Source: DAISJI01 sp964559835
GTDB lineage: Bacteria > Acidobacteriota > Terriglobia > Terriglobales > Acidobacteriaceae
Length of the DNA stretch: 64,000 nucleotides
Assembly (NCBI GenBank): GCA_964559835.1
Contig: CAZLJE010000012.1
Span: forward strand, 62,001 to 126,000
Direction: 5' to 3'
Shown here: positions 18,664-27,390 of the stretch, piece after piece
How the letters are laid out: the number at the start of each line of letters is the position of its first letter
Numbering within the stretch: the stretch's first letter is position 1
The notes under the pieces: generated by a model
Database searches by the model: none
What the model saw: the letters and a program-made list of their open reading frames with translations, nothing else
What the model was told of the DNA's origin: nothing
Position numbers and translations under genes: made by a program

Positions 18664-19854
18664 TTATTTCCCGTTCTTGATCGCGATTGAAGTCGGCGCC
18701 ACGCCAACAGGAATAACCGTGACCAGAGCGCGGTCTTTGGAGGGGTTCTGACCCTTGAGGATCGCCTCGGCGGTGCTGATCTTTTCTCCGCGCGGCATTG
18801 GCGCCAGCCTGACCACTGCGACGTCGCCCGATGCTGAATCGGCGACGAGCAGGAAATTTTCCGCCGGGGTAAGCGCCATGGCGTCGGGCCGATGTCCGAC
18901 CTGGACGGAACCGATGAGCCGGCCGTCGTTGATGCTGAAAACGGAAACGGCGTCGGAACCAAAATCGGCAACATAGAGCAGCGAATTATCCGAGGTGACC
19001 ACGCCACGCACGGGCTTGTCGCCCATCAGGTAGCTGCCACCGACTTCGTTCGCCTCGGTCTCGATCACGGACACGGAAGAAGAGTCGAAGTTGCTGATGA
19101 ACAGTTCACCGCCGTCGGGCTTGAGCGCGAGATGGATCGGGGTCTTGCCGACATCGAGCAGAGCCAGCACTTTTGCGTTCTTGAGGTCCACGGCGGCGAC
19201 TTGCGATGAGGCCGGGCAGGCGATGAACGCTTTGCTGGAGTCGGGCAGGATGGCGATGTCTTGCGGCTGCTGGCACACAGGGATTGTGGCGCGCGTTCGA
19301 ATCGGGGAAGTGTCGAGGATGGAGACTGAGTTGTCGGCGCGGTTGGAAACGACGACAGTGCTGCCGTCAGGCGAGACGCGCGCCTCACCGGGCGAAGCTC
19401 CGACCGTAACGTTGGCGAGAACTTTCCGGTTTTGCAGATCGATAACGGAGACGTTTGCTGAGCCGGAGGTCGCAACATAGCCGCGCTGGCCGTCGGCCGA
19501 AACCGACAGGAAATACGGCGCGCGGTGGACGCCGATGGTCGCAACGACATTCATCCTGGCGGCATCAATGACGCTGATGTTGTTCGACTCGGTGTTGACG
19601 ACATAGAGCTCATTGCGTGTCGGACTGGCGGCGATCGAGGAGGGATTGCGACCGACGCCGATGGTGCGAACCACGGCCATTTTGGAAACGTCGATCACCG
19701 AGACGGTGTCGCTCTTGCTGTTCGTGACGTAGGCGAATACGCCTTCAAGCTTGAGGTTGCGATTGCGATTGCAGGCGGGTGCGAGCGCCAAAAACGAGAG
19801 CACCACAATGGCGCACAGCAGACGGATATAGCGCAAGGTCGGCAAACGATTCAT
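18664..19854 (-). CDS. YncE-like YVTN beta-propeller lipoprotein
   Basis: 396 residues. A lipoprotein leader ends at LALAPAC, about residue 28. Seven or so repeats of the YVTN type follow, each ~42 residues (FAYVTNSKSDTVSVIDVSK, ELYVVNTESNNISVIDAAR, RGYVATSGSANVSVIDL and so on), which predicts a seven-bladed propeller outside the cytoplasm. Such proteins are believed to act in binding or cell-surface roles; no active site is known. The gene lies downstream of aroF on the same strand, separated by a hairpin repeat. Confidence 0.9.
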   Translation of the reverse strand: MNRLPTLRYIRLLCAIVVLSFLALAPACNRNRNLKLEGVFAYVTNSKSDTVSVIDVSKMAVVRTIGVGRNPSSIAASPTRNELYVVNTESNNISVIDAARMNVVATIGVHRAPYFLSVSADGQRGYVATSGSANVSVIDLQNRKVLANVTVGASPGEARVSPDGSTVVVSNRADNSVSILDTSPIRTRATIPVCQQPQDIAILPDSSKAFIACPASSQVAAVDLKNAKVLALLDVGKTPIHLALKPDGGELFISNFDSSSVSVIETEANEVGGSYLMGDKPVRGVVTSDNSLLYVADFGSDAVSVFSINDGRLIGSVQVGHRPDAMALTPAENFLLVADSASGDVAVVRLAPMPRGEKISTAEAILKGQNPSKDRALVTVIPVGVAPTSIAIKNGK

Positions 19855-19884
19855 TACAAATCAGCAGGGAGCAAAAGAAAAGAA

Positions 19885-19953
19885 CGTATTCCGTATTCTG
19901 GAACATGCTGCTCTAACTTCGGCTGCAATACGGAATACGGAATACGCGATACG
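19885..19953. repeat. GTATTCC word hairpin, copy 1
   Basis: The left arm CGTATTCCGTATTC (19885-19898) is complementary to the right arm AATACGGAATACGGAATACG (19927-19946), with a ~28-base spacer. Copies of the same words at 51347-51414 and 53375-53449 share the arms but not the loop. It lies between aroF and the YVTN lipoprotein gene. Confidence 0.85.
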
Positions 19954-19956
19954 TGT

Positions 19957-21009
19957 TTACCGGCTTACGCTTGCCGCCGCGGCGATGGGCGCCGGCAGCT
20001 TGCGTCCGACGATGGGCGCGATGGCGCCGACCTCGCGCATCAGTTCGGTGAACTGGTCGGGGTAGATCGACTGCGGACCGTCTGAGAAGGCGCGGTCCGG
20101 GTCGTGATGAACTTCGACGATCAGGCCGTCGGCGCCGACGGCGATGCCGGCGCGCGACAGCGGCAGGACCTTGGTCCGCTTGCCGGTGCCGTGGCTCGGA
20201 TCGACGAGGATCGGCAAATGGCTGAGGCGATGCACGGCTGGAACGATGCTGAGGTCCAGCGTGTTGCGCGTGTGGTCGGCGAAGGTGCGCACGCCGCGCT
20301 CGCACAGGATCACCCGGTAGTTTCCCTCGCTCATGATGTACTCGGCGGCCATGAGGAACTCCTCGAGCGTTGCCGCCATGCCGCGCTTGAGCAGCACGGG
20401 TTTGCCGGCGCGTCCGGCGCGCTTGAGCAACGAGAAATTCTGCATATTGCGGGCGCCGATCTGGATCACGTCGGCGTACTTTTCGACCTGCTCCAGCGAT
20501 TCGTAGTCCATCGCTTCCGTGACGATGAGCATGCCGAAGCGCTCGCGGATCTCCGCCATGATCCTCAGACCGTCTTCGCCCATGCCCTGGAACGCGTAAG
20601 GCGAGGTGCGGGGCTTGTAGGCGCCGCCGCGGAAGAATCGGGCGCCCGCCTTGGCAACGTGCTCGGCGATGGTGAACGCCTGCTCCCGGCTTTCGATCGC
20701 GCACGGGCCGGCAATGACGGCCAGGTCTGTGCCGCCGATGGTCGTATCCGTGCCGGGAAAGGTGATGATCGTGTTCTCTTGCTTAACGTCGCGGCTGACC
20801 AGCTTGTAGGGCTTGCTGACGCGGATAACTTCCTGCACGCCAGCCATCTCTTCGAGACCGATCTCGACGATGCCCTGGTTGCCGGTGATGCCGATGGCGG
20901 TGCGCTGCGCGCCCGGGATGGAATGGGCCTTGAGACCTACCGACTCGATCTTTTCGCAAACGGCACGCACCTGTTCGGGCGTGGCGTGCGCCTGCATGAC
21001 GATAAGCAT
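19957..21009 (-). CDS. aroF: 3-Deoxy-7-phosphoheptulonate synthase (DAHP synthase, type I-beta)
   Basis: The enzyme condenses phosphoenolpyruvate and erythrose 4-phosphate, the first step of aromatic amino-acid synthesis. The 350 residues have an N-terminal ferredoxin-like regulatory domain (~1-75, MLIVMQAHATPEQVRAV) as in Thermotoga-type enzymes. The barrel follows with AVIAGPCAIES, FFRGGAYKPRTSPYAFQG, IQIGARNMQNF, LLKRGM and LVDPSHGTGKR, which hold the metal and phosphate ligands. The N-terminal domain suggests feedback inhibition by Tyr or Phe. No other aro gene is adjacent. Confidence 0.95.
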   Translation of the reverse strand: MLIVMQAHATPEQVRAVCEKIESVGLKAHSIPGAQRTAIGITGNQGIVEIGLEEMAGVQEVIRVSKPYKLVSRDVKQENTIITFPGTDTTIGGTDLAVIAGPCAIESREQAFTIAEHVAKAGARFFRGGAYKPRTSPYAFQGMGEDGLRIMAEIRERFGMLIVTEAMDYESLEQVEKYADVIQIGARNMQNFSLLKRAGRAGKPVLLKRGMAATLEEFLMAAEYIMSEGNYRVILCERGVRTFADHTRNTLDLSIVPAVHRLSHLPILVDPSHGTGKRTKVLPLSRAGIAVGADGLIVEVHHDPDRAFSDGPQSIYPDQFTELMREVGAIAPIVGRKLPAPIAAAASVSR

Positions 21010-21347
21010 AGGAACCTCAGAAAATCAGGACTGCGTGGAAACCAGAGCGGAAACCCTGCGGCAAACCCTCGGAATCCGGCGCGGAAAGACCAGTTTACTT
21101 CCTCAACGCGCCACCGCACAATGACTTGTGCGACGGCAGTCCATCACGGTCGCCGGTGATGCCGGTCACGACATCCGTTCCCACCCTGACGCTACGCTGA
21201 ACGCTGATGTTATTACGCAGGTTCTGTTTACCACATGGTAACGCCACTTTTTGGCAAAGTGGTGGTTTAACCGTTACTGTGCTGGGCTGAGTTTTAGGCG
21301 TTGCGGGCCGATCCTGTACAAAACTGAATATAGAGCGTGCCATTTTC
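21010..21347. other. Intergenic region between aroF and the sulfotransferase-like gene
   Basis: This 338-base gap separates divergent genes and should hold both promoters. I see a short CGCTGAACGCTGATG word repeat near 21193-21210 and a 7-bp hairpin (CCACTTT/AAAGTGG, about 21244-21262). No convincing gene is present. Confidence 0.5.
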
Positions 21348-22563
21348 ATGTCTACAAGTGCTTCGAACAGGCTTGTCTTGAGGGCGTTGCTGCTCTCCTG
21401 CGCAGTCTCAATGATCGGGTGTGCCGTCCGCCCAACCCAGTCCCGGCATCGAGCTGTTCGATCTGATCGGCGGGACGAAACAGCAGTTCCGGGCAGCCGC
21501 CTTCGATCTCAGCGGTAGCCTGATCTGGTTTTACGACTATCCGATCACCGACGGCTATCCGTCGCCGGTCAAGCAGCTCTCAAACGGCGACATGATGTTC
21601 GTGCTCTCCGAGGGCGCCGAGGTCATCCGCGAAGTCGATTTGATCGGCCAAACGGTCCGCGAACTGAAGATTGCCGACCTGAACGCGAACCTCGCGTCGG
21701 CTGGTTTCAACATCGTCGCCAGCAAGATTCATCACGAGATCATCGAACTGCCGAACGGGCGTCTCGGGTTCCTCGTCAACGAAGTCCGTCAGATCAACGT
21801 AAACGGCTACACGGGGAACATTCCGGTGCTCGGCGATGCCGTCGTCGTGGTGGATTCCGCGTTCAATGTGCTATGGGCATGGTCGCTGTTCGACCATCTG
21901 GATGTGAATCGCCACCCATTCTTCCCCTACCAGTACGTGCCGGCGTATGGCATGACTTATGACTGGACGCATTCCAACTCGCTCGCGTATTCCCCGTCCG
22001 ACAAATCTCTTGTCCTGTCCATTCGCCACCAGAGTTGGATCATCAAGATCGACTATGGCGATGGCGCAGGGTCGGGCAACATCCTGTGGAAGCTGGGCAG
22101 CGGCGGGGACTTCCAATTGCTAGGCGGCAATGCGCCTATGGACTGGTTTTATCTCGAGCACTATGCTGAGCTGTTGACCGACACGGCGAACGCATTCGAT
22201 CTGATGATGTTCGATAACGGAGACTTTCGCCCGATCGACGACACTGGAACGCAATGTGGGACAGCGGCGAATCCGTGTTACAGCCGCCCGGTGATCCTGC
22301 ACGTAGACGAGACCGCCCGGACCGTGACGCTGGTGTGGGCGCCCCATTACTGGTATTCCGGCTGGGGCGGGACCTTCCAACAACTCGCCGCCGATCGTTA
22401 TGAATTCACGTTCAGTTCCATGCCGGGCAACAATGGCGGCAGCCGCGTGATCGAGACTACGGGAGGCTCATCGCCCCAGATCATCTGGCAAGCGGATACG
22501 ACGCAACCCTGTTACCGCGCAGTGCGCCTGACCAGCCTGTACCCCGGTACGGCACACCCCTAG
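21348..22563 (+). pseudogene. Arylsulfotransferase-like lipoprotein, apparently frameshifted/internally deleted
   Basis: Frame A (21348-21518) begins MSTSASNRLVLRALLLSC and reaches a lipobox at SMIGC, a good lipoprotein leader, but runs into TAG at 21516. Frame B opens at GTG 21421 and gives 380 residues of an arylsulfotransferase (ASST)-like propeller, with GIELFDLIGG, GSLIWFYDYP, HHEIIELPNG and DWTHSNSLAYSP, whose histidines fit the family's active-site regions. Frame B has no export signal of its own. From memory of the family, a domain of about 100 residues normally lies between leader and propeller. A deletion that changed the frame near 21420-21440 would explain both facts; a sequencing error is possible. 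Confidence 0.7.
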
Positions 22564-22580
22564 ACGGTTTGCTCCAGACC

Positions 22581-22621
22581 GGCGGCTTCACTGATACCCT
22601 GATGTCGTGAAGCCGCCTTTT
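22581..22621 (+). terminator. Rho-independent terminator after the sulfotransferase-like gene
   Basis: A perfect 11-bp stem (GGCGGCTTCAC at 22581-22591 with GTGAAGCCGCC at 22607-22617) and a 15-base loop are followed by TTTT. It begins 18 bases after the stop of the upstream frame. The 3' arm doubles as the start of a 21-codon ORF that runs into nfo. Confidence 0.75.
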
Positions 22622-22672
22622 CCAAGCTTCGGGCGCAAGTTGGTCGACGAGTTGGGGGAGATCGAGCTGTAA
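22607..22672 (+). CDS. Possible 21-aa leader ORF coupled to nfo
   Basis: A GTG-started ORF encodes MKPPFPSFGRKLVDELGE followed by IEL and stops at TAA, whose last A is the A of the nfo ATG. The nfo ribosome site (GGGGGAG) lies inside it. The overlap suggests coupling, but the peptide matches nothing I know and the ORF starts within a terminator arm, so it may be chance. Confidence 0.25.
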   Translation: MKPPFPSFGRKLVDELGEIEL

Positions 22673-23628
22673 TGCCGCGCTCGATGGCCCAAGAGCAGGA
22701 CATTCTCAAGATGCCTGCGCCCAAAACGCCGCCGCCACGGACGTCGCGCAGGATCGGAATCCACACCTCGACGGCGGGCGGGGTCGAGACTGCCGCCGAA
22801 CGCGCCTACCGGCTTGGCTGCTCGACCTTCCAGGTGTTCTCGTCCAGCCCGCGGCAGTGGAAGCCGTACGGACTCGCAAAATCGCAGTGCGACACGATGA
22901 ATTCGCTGCGCGAAAAGTACGACCTGAAGCCGCTGGTGATCCACGCAAATTACCTGGTGAACCTGGCCGGCGGAAATACTGAGTTCCATCGCAAGTCAGT
23001 CGACGCTTTTCGCGGTGAACTCGAGCGCGCGCTGGCGTTGTGTGCCGATTACCTGGTGCTCCATCCCGGCTCTTTTCGCGGAAGCAGCCGCGAAGAAGGC
23101 CTGGCGAGGGTCGCGTTGAGCATCACCGAGGCGGAGCAAGGCCTGGACCTCGCGAAAGCCGGACTGACGATCCTAATCGAGAACACCGCCGGCGCCGAGT
23201 TCTCGCTGGGCAGCAGCTTGGAGCACGTCGCGGCGCTGGTCGGCGTGCTACGCGAACACGTGCCGGTGGCTGCCTGCATCGACACTTGTCACACCCACGT
23301 CGCAGGCTATGACATCGTCAGCGAGGACGGGTACAAGGCGACTCTCCAGCACCTGGACGAGACCGTTGGCTTGGAGAATGTCCCTGTGTGGCACTGCAAC
23401 GATGCAAAGGCTGCGCGCGGTTCCCGGCTCGACCGGCATCAACACATCGGGAAGGGCACAATCGGCATTGAGCCATTTCGGCGTCTGCTGAACGATCCGC
23501 GACTGGCGCACTGCGCGTTCATCGCCGAAACTCCGATCGACGAACCGGGGGACGACCGCAGAAACATCGAGGCGCTGAAATCGCTCGTCGCCGCTAAACC
23601 AGCAAGAACCCGCAAAAGCAGCCGCTGA
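22672..23628 (+). CDS. nfo: Endonuclease IV (AP endonuclease, family 2)
   Basis: This zinc-dependent enzyme cuts DNA 5' to abasic sites in base excision repair. The 318 residues contain RRIGIHTSTAGGV near residue 27, FQVFSSSPRQW, LVIHANYLVNLA, DYLVLHPGSFRG, TILIENTAG, AACIDTCHTHVAGYD, VWHCNDAKAARGSRLDRHQHIGKG and FIAETP: the His, Glu and Asp residues that bind the three zinc ions. The ~26-residue N-terminal extension is not conserved, and a later start is possible. The stop codon lies in a CGCTGAT repeat word. Confidence 0.95.
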   Translation: MPRSMAQEQDILKMPAPKTPPPRTSRRIGIHTSTAGGVETAAERAYRLGCSTFQVFSSSPRQWKPYGLAKSQCDTMNSLREKYDLKPLVIHANYLVNLAGGNTEFHRKSVDAFRGELERALALCADYLVLHPGSFRGSSREEGLARVALSITEAEQGLDLAKAGLTILIENTAGAEFSLGSSLEHVAALVGVLREHVPVAACIDTCHTHVAGYDIVSEDGYKATLQHLDETVGLENVPVWHCNDAKAARGSRLDRHQHIGKGTIGIEPFRRLLNDPRLAHCAFIAETPIDEPGDDRRNIEALKSLVAAKPARTRKSSR

Positions 23629-23685
23629 TTTGCGCTGATAAACGCTGATCGGGAAGGATTCTTACCAGCGTGCATCAGCGGATGA
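23623..23685. repeat. CGCTGAT word repeat with inverted arms after nfo
   Basis: Words CGCTGATTTGCGCTGATAAACGC (about 23625-23646) face ACCAGCGTGCATCAGCG (about 23664-23680), so the region can fold. The nfo stop codon TGA is part of the first word. The family is shared with 15679-15706. Confidence 0.7.
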
Positions 23686-23743
23686 CTCTCAAACCTAAGA
23701 CGCAGTCTCGCAAGTGATCCGGTGGGCCGCGAGTAGCTAACGG

Positions 23744-23935
23744 TTAACCGGCGCCTTCGTCCACCCGGTTGCGGATCGCTGCCTTTCGGCGAAGTTGTTC
23801 GCGCACTTTAGCGATGCTCGCATCACGTTCGCGCAATTTCTCGAGAATTCGCAGTTTTTCCGCAAAACTCAACGAAGAGGAGTGCTTTCGCCAGCGTTCT
23901 TTGCTTAATTGAATCGGCTCTTCGCGTTCTGCCAT
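23744..23935 (-). CDS. Small charged protein partnered with nucleotidyltransferase
   Basis: A 63-residue, very charged, probably all-helical protein (LSFAEKLRILEKLRERD). Its ATG at 23935 lies inside the 3' end of the nucleotidyltransferase gene, a 31-base overlap that implies coupled translation. No known domain is recognised. Position and size are those of the second member of a two-gene toxin-antitoxin-like unit, which is an inference from arrangement only. Confidence 0.6.
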   Translation of the reverse strand: MAEREEPIQLSKERWRKHSSSLSFAEKLRILEKLRERDASIAKVREQLRRKAAIRNRVDEGAG

Positions 23936-24426
23936 TTGTCCGCTAATCCATGCTTCTTCAGGATCCCCTCAAGTTTAGTGGAATCGAGGTCGTACTGTTG
24001 GATGAACAGAGCGATTCGCGCATAGTCTTTTGCGCGGCCGGTTTGCAGCGCAATCGCGGCTAGATGCTCCGCTTGCATCACGCGAGTACGTACGCCTTCT
24101 ACATCCACTTCTATTGCCTCGTCCAGCGCATCTTTTTGCAAGGCGTTACTGGGAGGCAGGAACTGTACCGGCCAGCCCGCGATACGGATGTGCTCGCCGA
24201 CCTCTTCATAGCCGCGGGCTCGGAGATACTCATAAATGGGTGCCAAACTTACGAGGGAAGTCCCCGAAGTTGGCAAGTCGACAAAGATGTCCATGTCTTC
24301 GGTAGCGAACGCTTCGACATAAAACGTCGCTCCGACGGCTCCGCCAATTGCGTATCGCGCGATTACGGCGTCAGCCTGCATCTGGTTGATGACTTCGAGA
24401 GCGTCTTTGATGGCCAAGCGCGGCAA
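23905..24426 (-). CDS. Nucleotidyltransferase-fold protein (AbiEii/MNT-like)
   Basis: 173 residues. The segment YAIGGAVGATFYVEAFATEDMDIFV matches the nucleotidyltransferase signature: a Gly-Gly turn followed about 14-17 residues later by Asp-x-Asp (DMD). EAIEVDVEG may supply the third acidic residue. A helical C-terminal part follows (AEHLAAIALQTGRAKDYAR, reminiscent of AbiEii-type proteins). The first in-frame start is TTG at 24426; another TTG lies at 24417. An ATG at 24430 is out of frame. It is divergent from leuS by 55 bases. It may be the active partner of a toxin-antitoxin-like pair. Confidence 0.7.
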   Translation of the reverse strand: MPRLAIKDALEVINQMQADAVIARYAIGGAVGATFYVEAFATEDMDIFVDLPTSGTSLVSLAPIYEYLRARGYEEVGEHIRIAGWPVQFLPPSNALQKDALDEAIEVDVEGVRTRVMQAEHLAAIALQTGRAKDYARIALFIQQYDLDSTKLEGILKKHGLADKWQNAKSRFN

Positions 24427-24481
24427 TCATATACCGCCATCGACCATTCACCGCTGGCCTTGTAAAATCAAGGACTAACCC

Positions 24482-27037
24482 ATGCGGAATGATGCCGTAA
24501 TGCCTGACGCACCCGAGAAACGCGACGAACGCTACGACCCGCAGCCGATCGAGCAGAAGTGGTTCCAGCGCTTCGAGTCGGACCCCGCGCTTTATCGCGC
24601 CGACCCGCCGTCCAGCAGCAAGAAGAAATACTACGTGCTGGAGATGCTGCCTTACCCCAGCGGCGCGCTGCACATGGGGCACGTGCGCAATTACTCGATC
24701 GGCGACGCGCTCGCGCGCTACATGTGGATGCGCGGCTACAACGTCCTGCACCCGATGGGATGGGATTCGTTCGGCCTGCCGGCGGAGAACGCGGCGATCA
24801 AGGCACAGGTGCAGCCGCGCGAGTGGACGCTGAAGAACATCGCGCACATGAAGTCGCAGATGAAGCGGCTCGGCTTCGCCTACGACTGGGAGCGCGAAGT
24901 CACCACCTGCCTGCCCGAGTATTACAGCTGGAACCAGTGGTTCTTCCTCAAGTTCTTCGAGAAGGGCCTGGCGTACCGCAAGAAGAGCAAAGTGAACTGG
25001 TGTCCGGACTGCGCGACCGTGTTGGCGAACGAGCAGGTCGTCGGCGGTTGCTGCTGGCGTCATGAGACGACGGTTGTCGAGCAGCGTGAGCTCGAGCAAT
25101 GGTTCCTGCGCATCACCAATTACGCCGACGAATTGTTGCGCGACCTGGACAAGCTCGACGGCTGGCCGGAAAAAGTCCGCACCATGCAGCGGAACTGGAT
25201 CGGCAAGTCGGAGGGCGCGGAGGTGGAGTTCAAGCTCGACGGGCCAGTGGGCACATTCGGCGACAATATCAAGGTCTTCACCACGCGCATCGACACCATT
25301 TTCGGCGCGACGTCGATCCAACTCGCGCCTGAGCATCCGCTCGTTGCCGACCTGATCGCCGAAAATCCGGAGATCCGTGACGGCATCGACACCATGTTGG
25401 CCGAGCAGCGGATTGGAAAAGAAGCGGGCGACGTCGGCGCCATCGATAAACACGGCGTGCCGACAGGGCGTTTCGCCATCAATCCGTTCAACAACGAGAA
25501 GATTCCGATCTGGGTGGCGAACTACATCCTGATGGATTACGGAACGGGCGCCATCATGTCCGTGCCCGCGCATGACGAGCGCGACTACGACTTCGCCAAC
25601 AAGTACGACCTCGAGGTCCGCATCGTCGTGCTGCCGCGCAAAGAAGGGAACAACGATAAAGAAAGAGCTGAGGACCCGACGATTCCGTACTCCGGCACGG
25701 CCTCGGTGCTGATCAACTCCGGCGAGTTCAGCGGACTCGGCTGTATTGAAGCGATGGGCAAGATGGCGGAGTACGCGAAGCAGCACGGCTTCGGCAAACC
25801 GACCACCACTTTCCGCTTGAAGGACTGGGGCATCTCTCGGCAGCGCTACTGGGGGACGCCGATCCCGATGCTGTACTGCGAACAGTGCGGCGTCGTACCG
25901 GTGCCCGAAGACCAGCTCCCAGTGCGGCTTCCCGAGAACATCGAGATCACGCTTGCGGGCGGATCGCCGCTGGGGAAAGTCGAAGACTGGGTCAACACTA
26001 CGTGTCCGAAATGCGGTGGCCGTGCGCGCCGCGAGACGGACACGATGGACACGTTCGTCGATTCCTCCTGGTATTTCTATCGCTATACCGACGCCCATAA
26101 CGAGCGCGCACCGTTCGACAGCGCGGCCGCGAACTACTGGTTCGAGATCGACCAGTACATCGGCGGCGTCGAGCACGCCATCCTGCACCTGATCTATTCG
26201 CGTTTCTGGACCAAGTTCATGCGCGATATCGGCATGGTTAAGGTCGATGAACCGATCAAGCGCCTGTTCACGCAAGGGATGGTGATCAAGGACGGCGCGA
26301 AGATGTCGAAGTCGCTCGGGAACACGGTTGCGCCCGACGACATGGTCGCGCGCTATGGCGCCGACGCGACACGCCTGTACACGCTCTTCGCCGCGCCGCC
26401 GGACCGCGATCTCGACTGGCAAGACGCGGGTTTGAGGGGAGTGCAGGATTTCCTCGCGCGCGCGTACCGCTTCTTCGTTTCGTACGCGGACAAGGCTAAG
26501 AGTGCGGGTGCGATCCCGGCAGAGCTTGGTCCCGAGTCGCGACGGATGCGTCGCGTGCTGCACCAGACCATCAAGCGCATCACCGACGAGTTCACCGGGC
26601 GCTGGCACTTCAACACGTGCGTCTCGGCGCTGATGTCGCTGATGAACGAGTTCAACCTGCTTCGTCCGGCGATCGATTCCGGCGTGGTCCCGATGAGCGT
26701 GGTGGCCGAAGCCCAGAGCTCGCTCGCGCTGTTGCTCCAGCCCTTTGCGCCGTATCTCGCTCACGAATTGTGGGAGATGATCGGCGAAAAGGGAAGTCTG
26801 CTCAAGCAGTCGTGGCCGCAGTTCGATCCCGAGCTGGCGAAGGAAGAGGAGATCGAGATCGCAGTGCAGGTCAATGGCAAGGTGCGCGCTCGCCTGCTCG
26901 TGGCGGCCGGAACATCGGACGAGGATGTTCGTCAGTTGGCGCTCAAAGACCCCAAAGTCCTCGGCTCGATGGACGGCAAGCAGGTGGTGAAGGCGATCGT
27001 CGTGCCGAACAAACTGGTGAATATCGTCGTCAAATGA
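24482..27037 (+). CDS. leuS: Leucyl-tRNA synthetase
   Basis: The enzyme charges tRNA-Leu in the cytoplasm. The 851 residues show the class I signature HMGH (64-67) and KMSKS near residue 606 (GAKMSKSLGN). A zinc-type pair CPDC/CC lies early and CEQC with CPKC later. The editing domain contains the conserved TTCL... and DYGTGAIMSVPAHDERD segment. The C-terminal anticodon-binding and tRNA-interacting domains are complete, ending VQVNGKVRARL and KLVNIVVK. AAGGA lies 7 bases before the ATG. The next small gene overlaps its stop (ATGA). Confidence 0.97.
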   Translation: MRNDAVMPDAPEKRDERYDPQPIEQKWFQRFESDPALYRADPPSSSKKKYYVLEMLPYPSGALHMGHVRNYSIGDALARYMWMRGYNVLHPMGWDSFGLPAENAAIKAQVQPREWTLKNIAHMKSQMKRLGFAYDWEREVTTCLPEYYSWNQWFFLKFFEKGLAYRKKSKVNWCPDCATVLANEQVVGGCCWRHETTVVEQRELEQWFLRITNYADELLRDLDKLDGWPEKVRTMQRNWIGKSEGAEVEFKLDGPVGTFGDNIKVFTTRIDTIFGATSIQLAPEHPLVADLIAENPEIRDGIDTMLAEQRIGKEAGDVGAIDKHGVPTGRFAINPFNNEKIPIWVANYILMDYGTGAIMSVPAHDERDYDFANKYDLEVRIVVLPRKEGNNDKERAEDPTIPYSGTASVLINSGEFSGLGCIEAMGKMAEYAKQHGFGKPTTTFRLKDWGISRQRYWGTPIPMLYCEQCGVVPVPEDQLPVRLPENIEITLAGGSPLGKVEDWVNTTCPKCGGRARRETDTMDTFVDSSWYFYRYTDAHNERAPFDSAAANYWFEIDQYIGGVEHAILHLIYSRFWTKFMRDIGMVKVDEPIKRLFTQGMVIKDGAKMSKSLGNTVAPDDMVARYGADATRLYTLFAAPPDRDLDWQDAGLRGVQDFLARAYRFFVSYADKAKSAGAIPAELGPESRRMRRVLHQTIKRITDEFTGRWHFNTCVSALMSLMNEFNLLRPAIDSGVVPMSVVAEAQSSLALLLQPFAPYLAHELWEMIGEKGSLLKQSWPQFDPELAKEEEIEIAVQVNGKVRARLLVAAGTSDEDVRQLALKDPKVLGSMDGKQVVKAIVVPNKLVNIVVK

Positions 27038-27294
27038 AAAGCGCTATGGCGGTACCGGACACTCCGAACGACGGCAGAACAATAGTGCTGACGGTTTTGA
27101 CGTTCCTGGCACTCTGTGCCGTGGGGGCGCTCACGGCCGGCTTCGAAGAAGTTCGCGAACCGTTCCTCGCCGACATCATGGGATTGTTGAATCTGATCGT
27201 CATGATCGCCGCCCTCGCAACAATTGGATTTTTTGTGTTTGCGTTAATACGTGCTGAGCGCAGGTTGCAAGGCCGGCGCCGAATACACCTCTAG
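27034..27294 (+). CDS. Small membrane protein (86 aa)
   Basis: The ATG overlaps the leuS stop (ATGA), which indicates translational coupling. The protein has two predicted membrane helices (IVLTVLTFLALCAVGALTAG; LLNLIVMIAALATIGFFVFA) with a short acidic connecting loop and a basic C-terminus. No family is recognised. The link with leuS is probably only positional. Confidence 0.65.
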   Translation: MKSAMAVPDTPNDGRTIVLTVLTFLALCAVGALTAGFEEVREPFLADIMGLLNLIVMIAALATIGFFVFALIRAERRLQGRRRIHL

Positions 27295-27390
27295 TCGCAT
27301 TATCCCTGCCCGAACTACGACCTACGAGCTACGCATTGCGCTGGGTCAATGCTATATTGCCACCACCATCGACCGTACCGAGGCCCAATA

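Noticed and set aside
24371..26764. 797-codon open frame on the minus strand opposite leuS
   Set aside because: It is the antisense shadow of leuS, Arg/His/Val-rich without domain patterns. leuS itself has all expected motifs.
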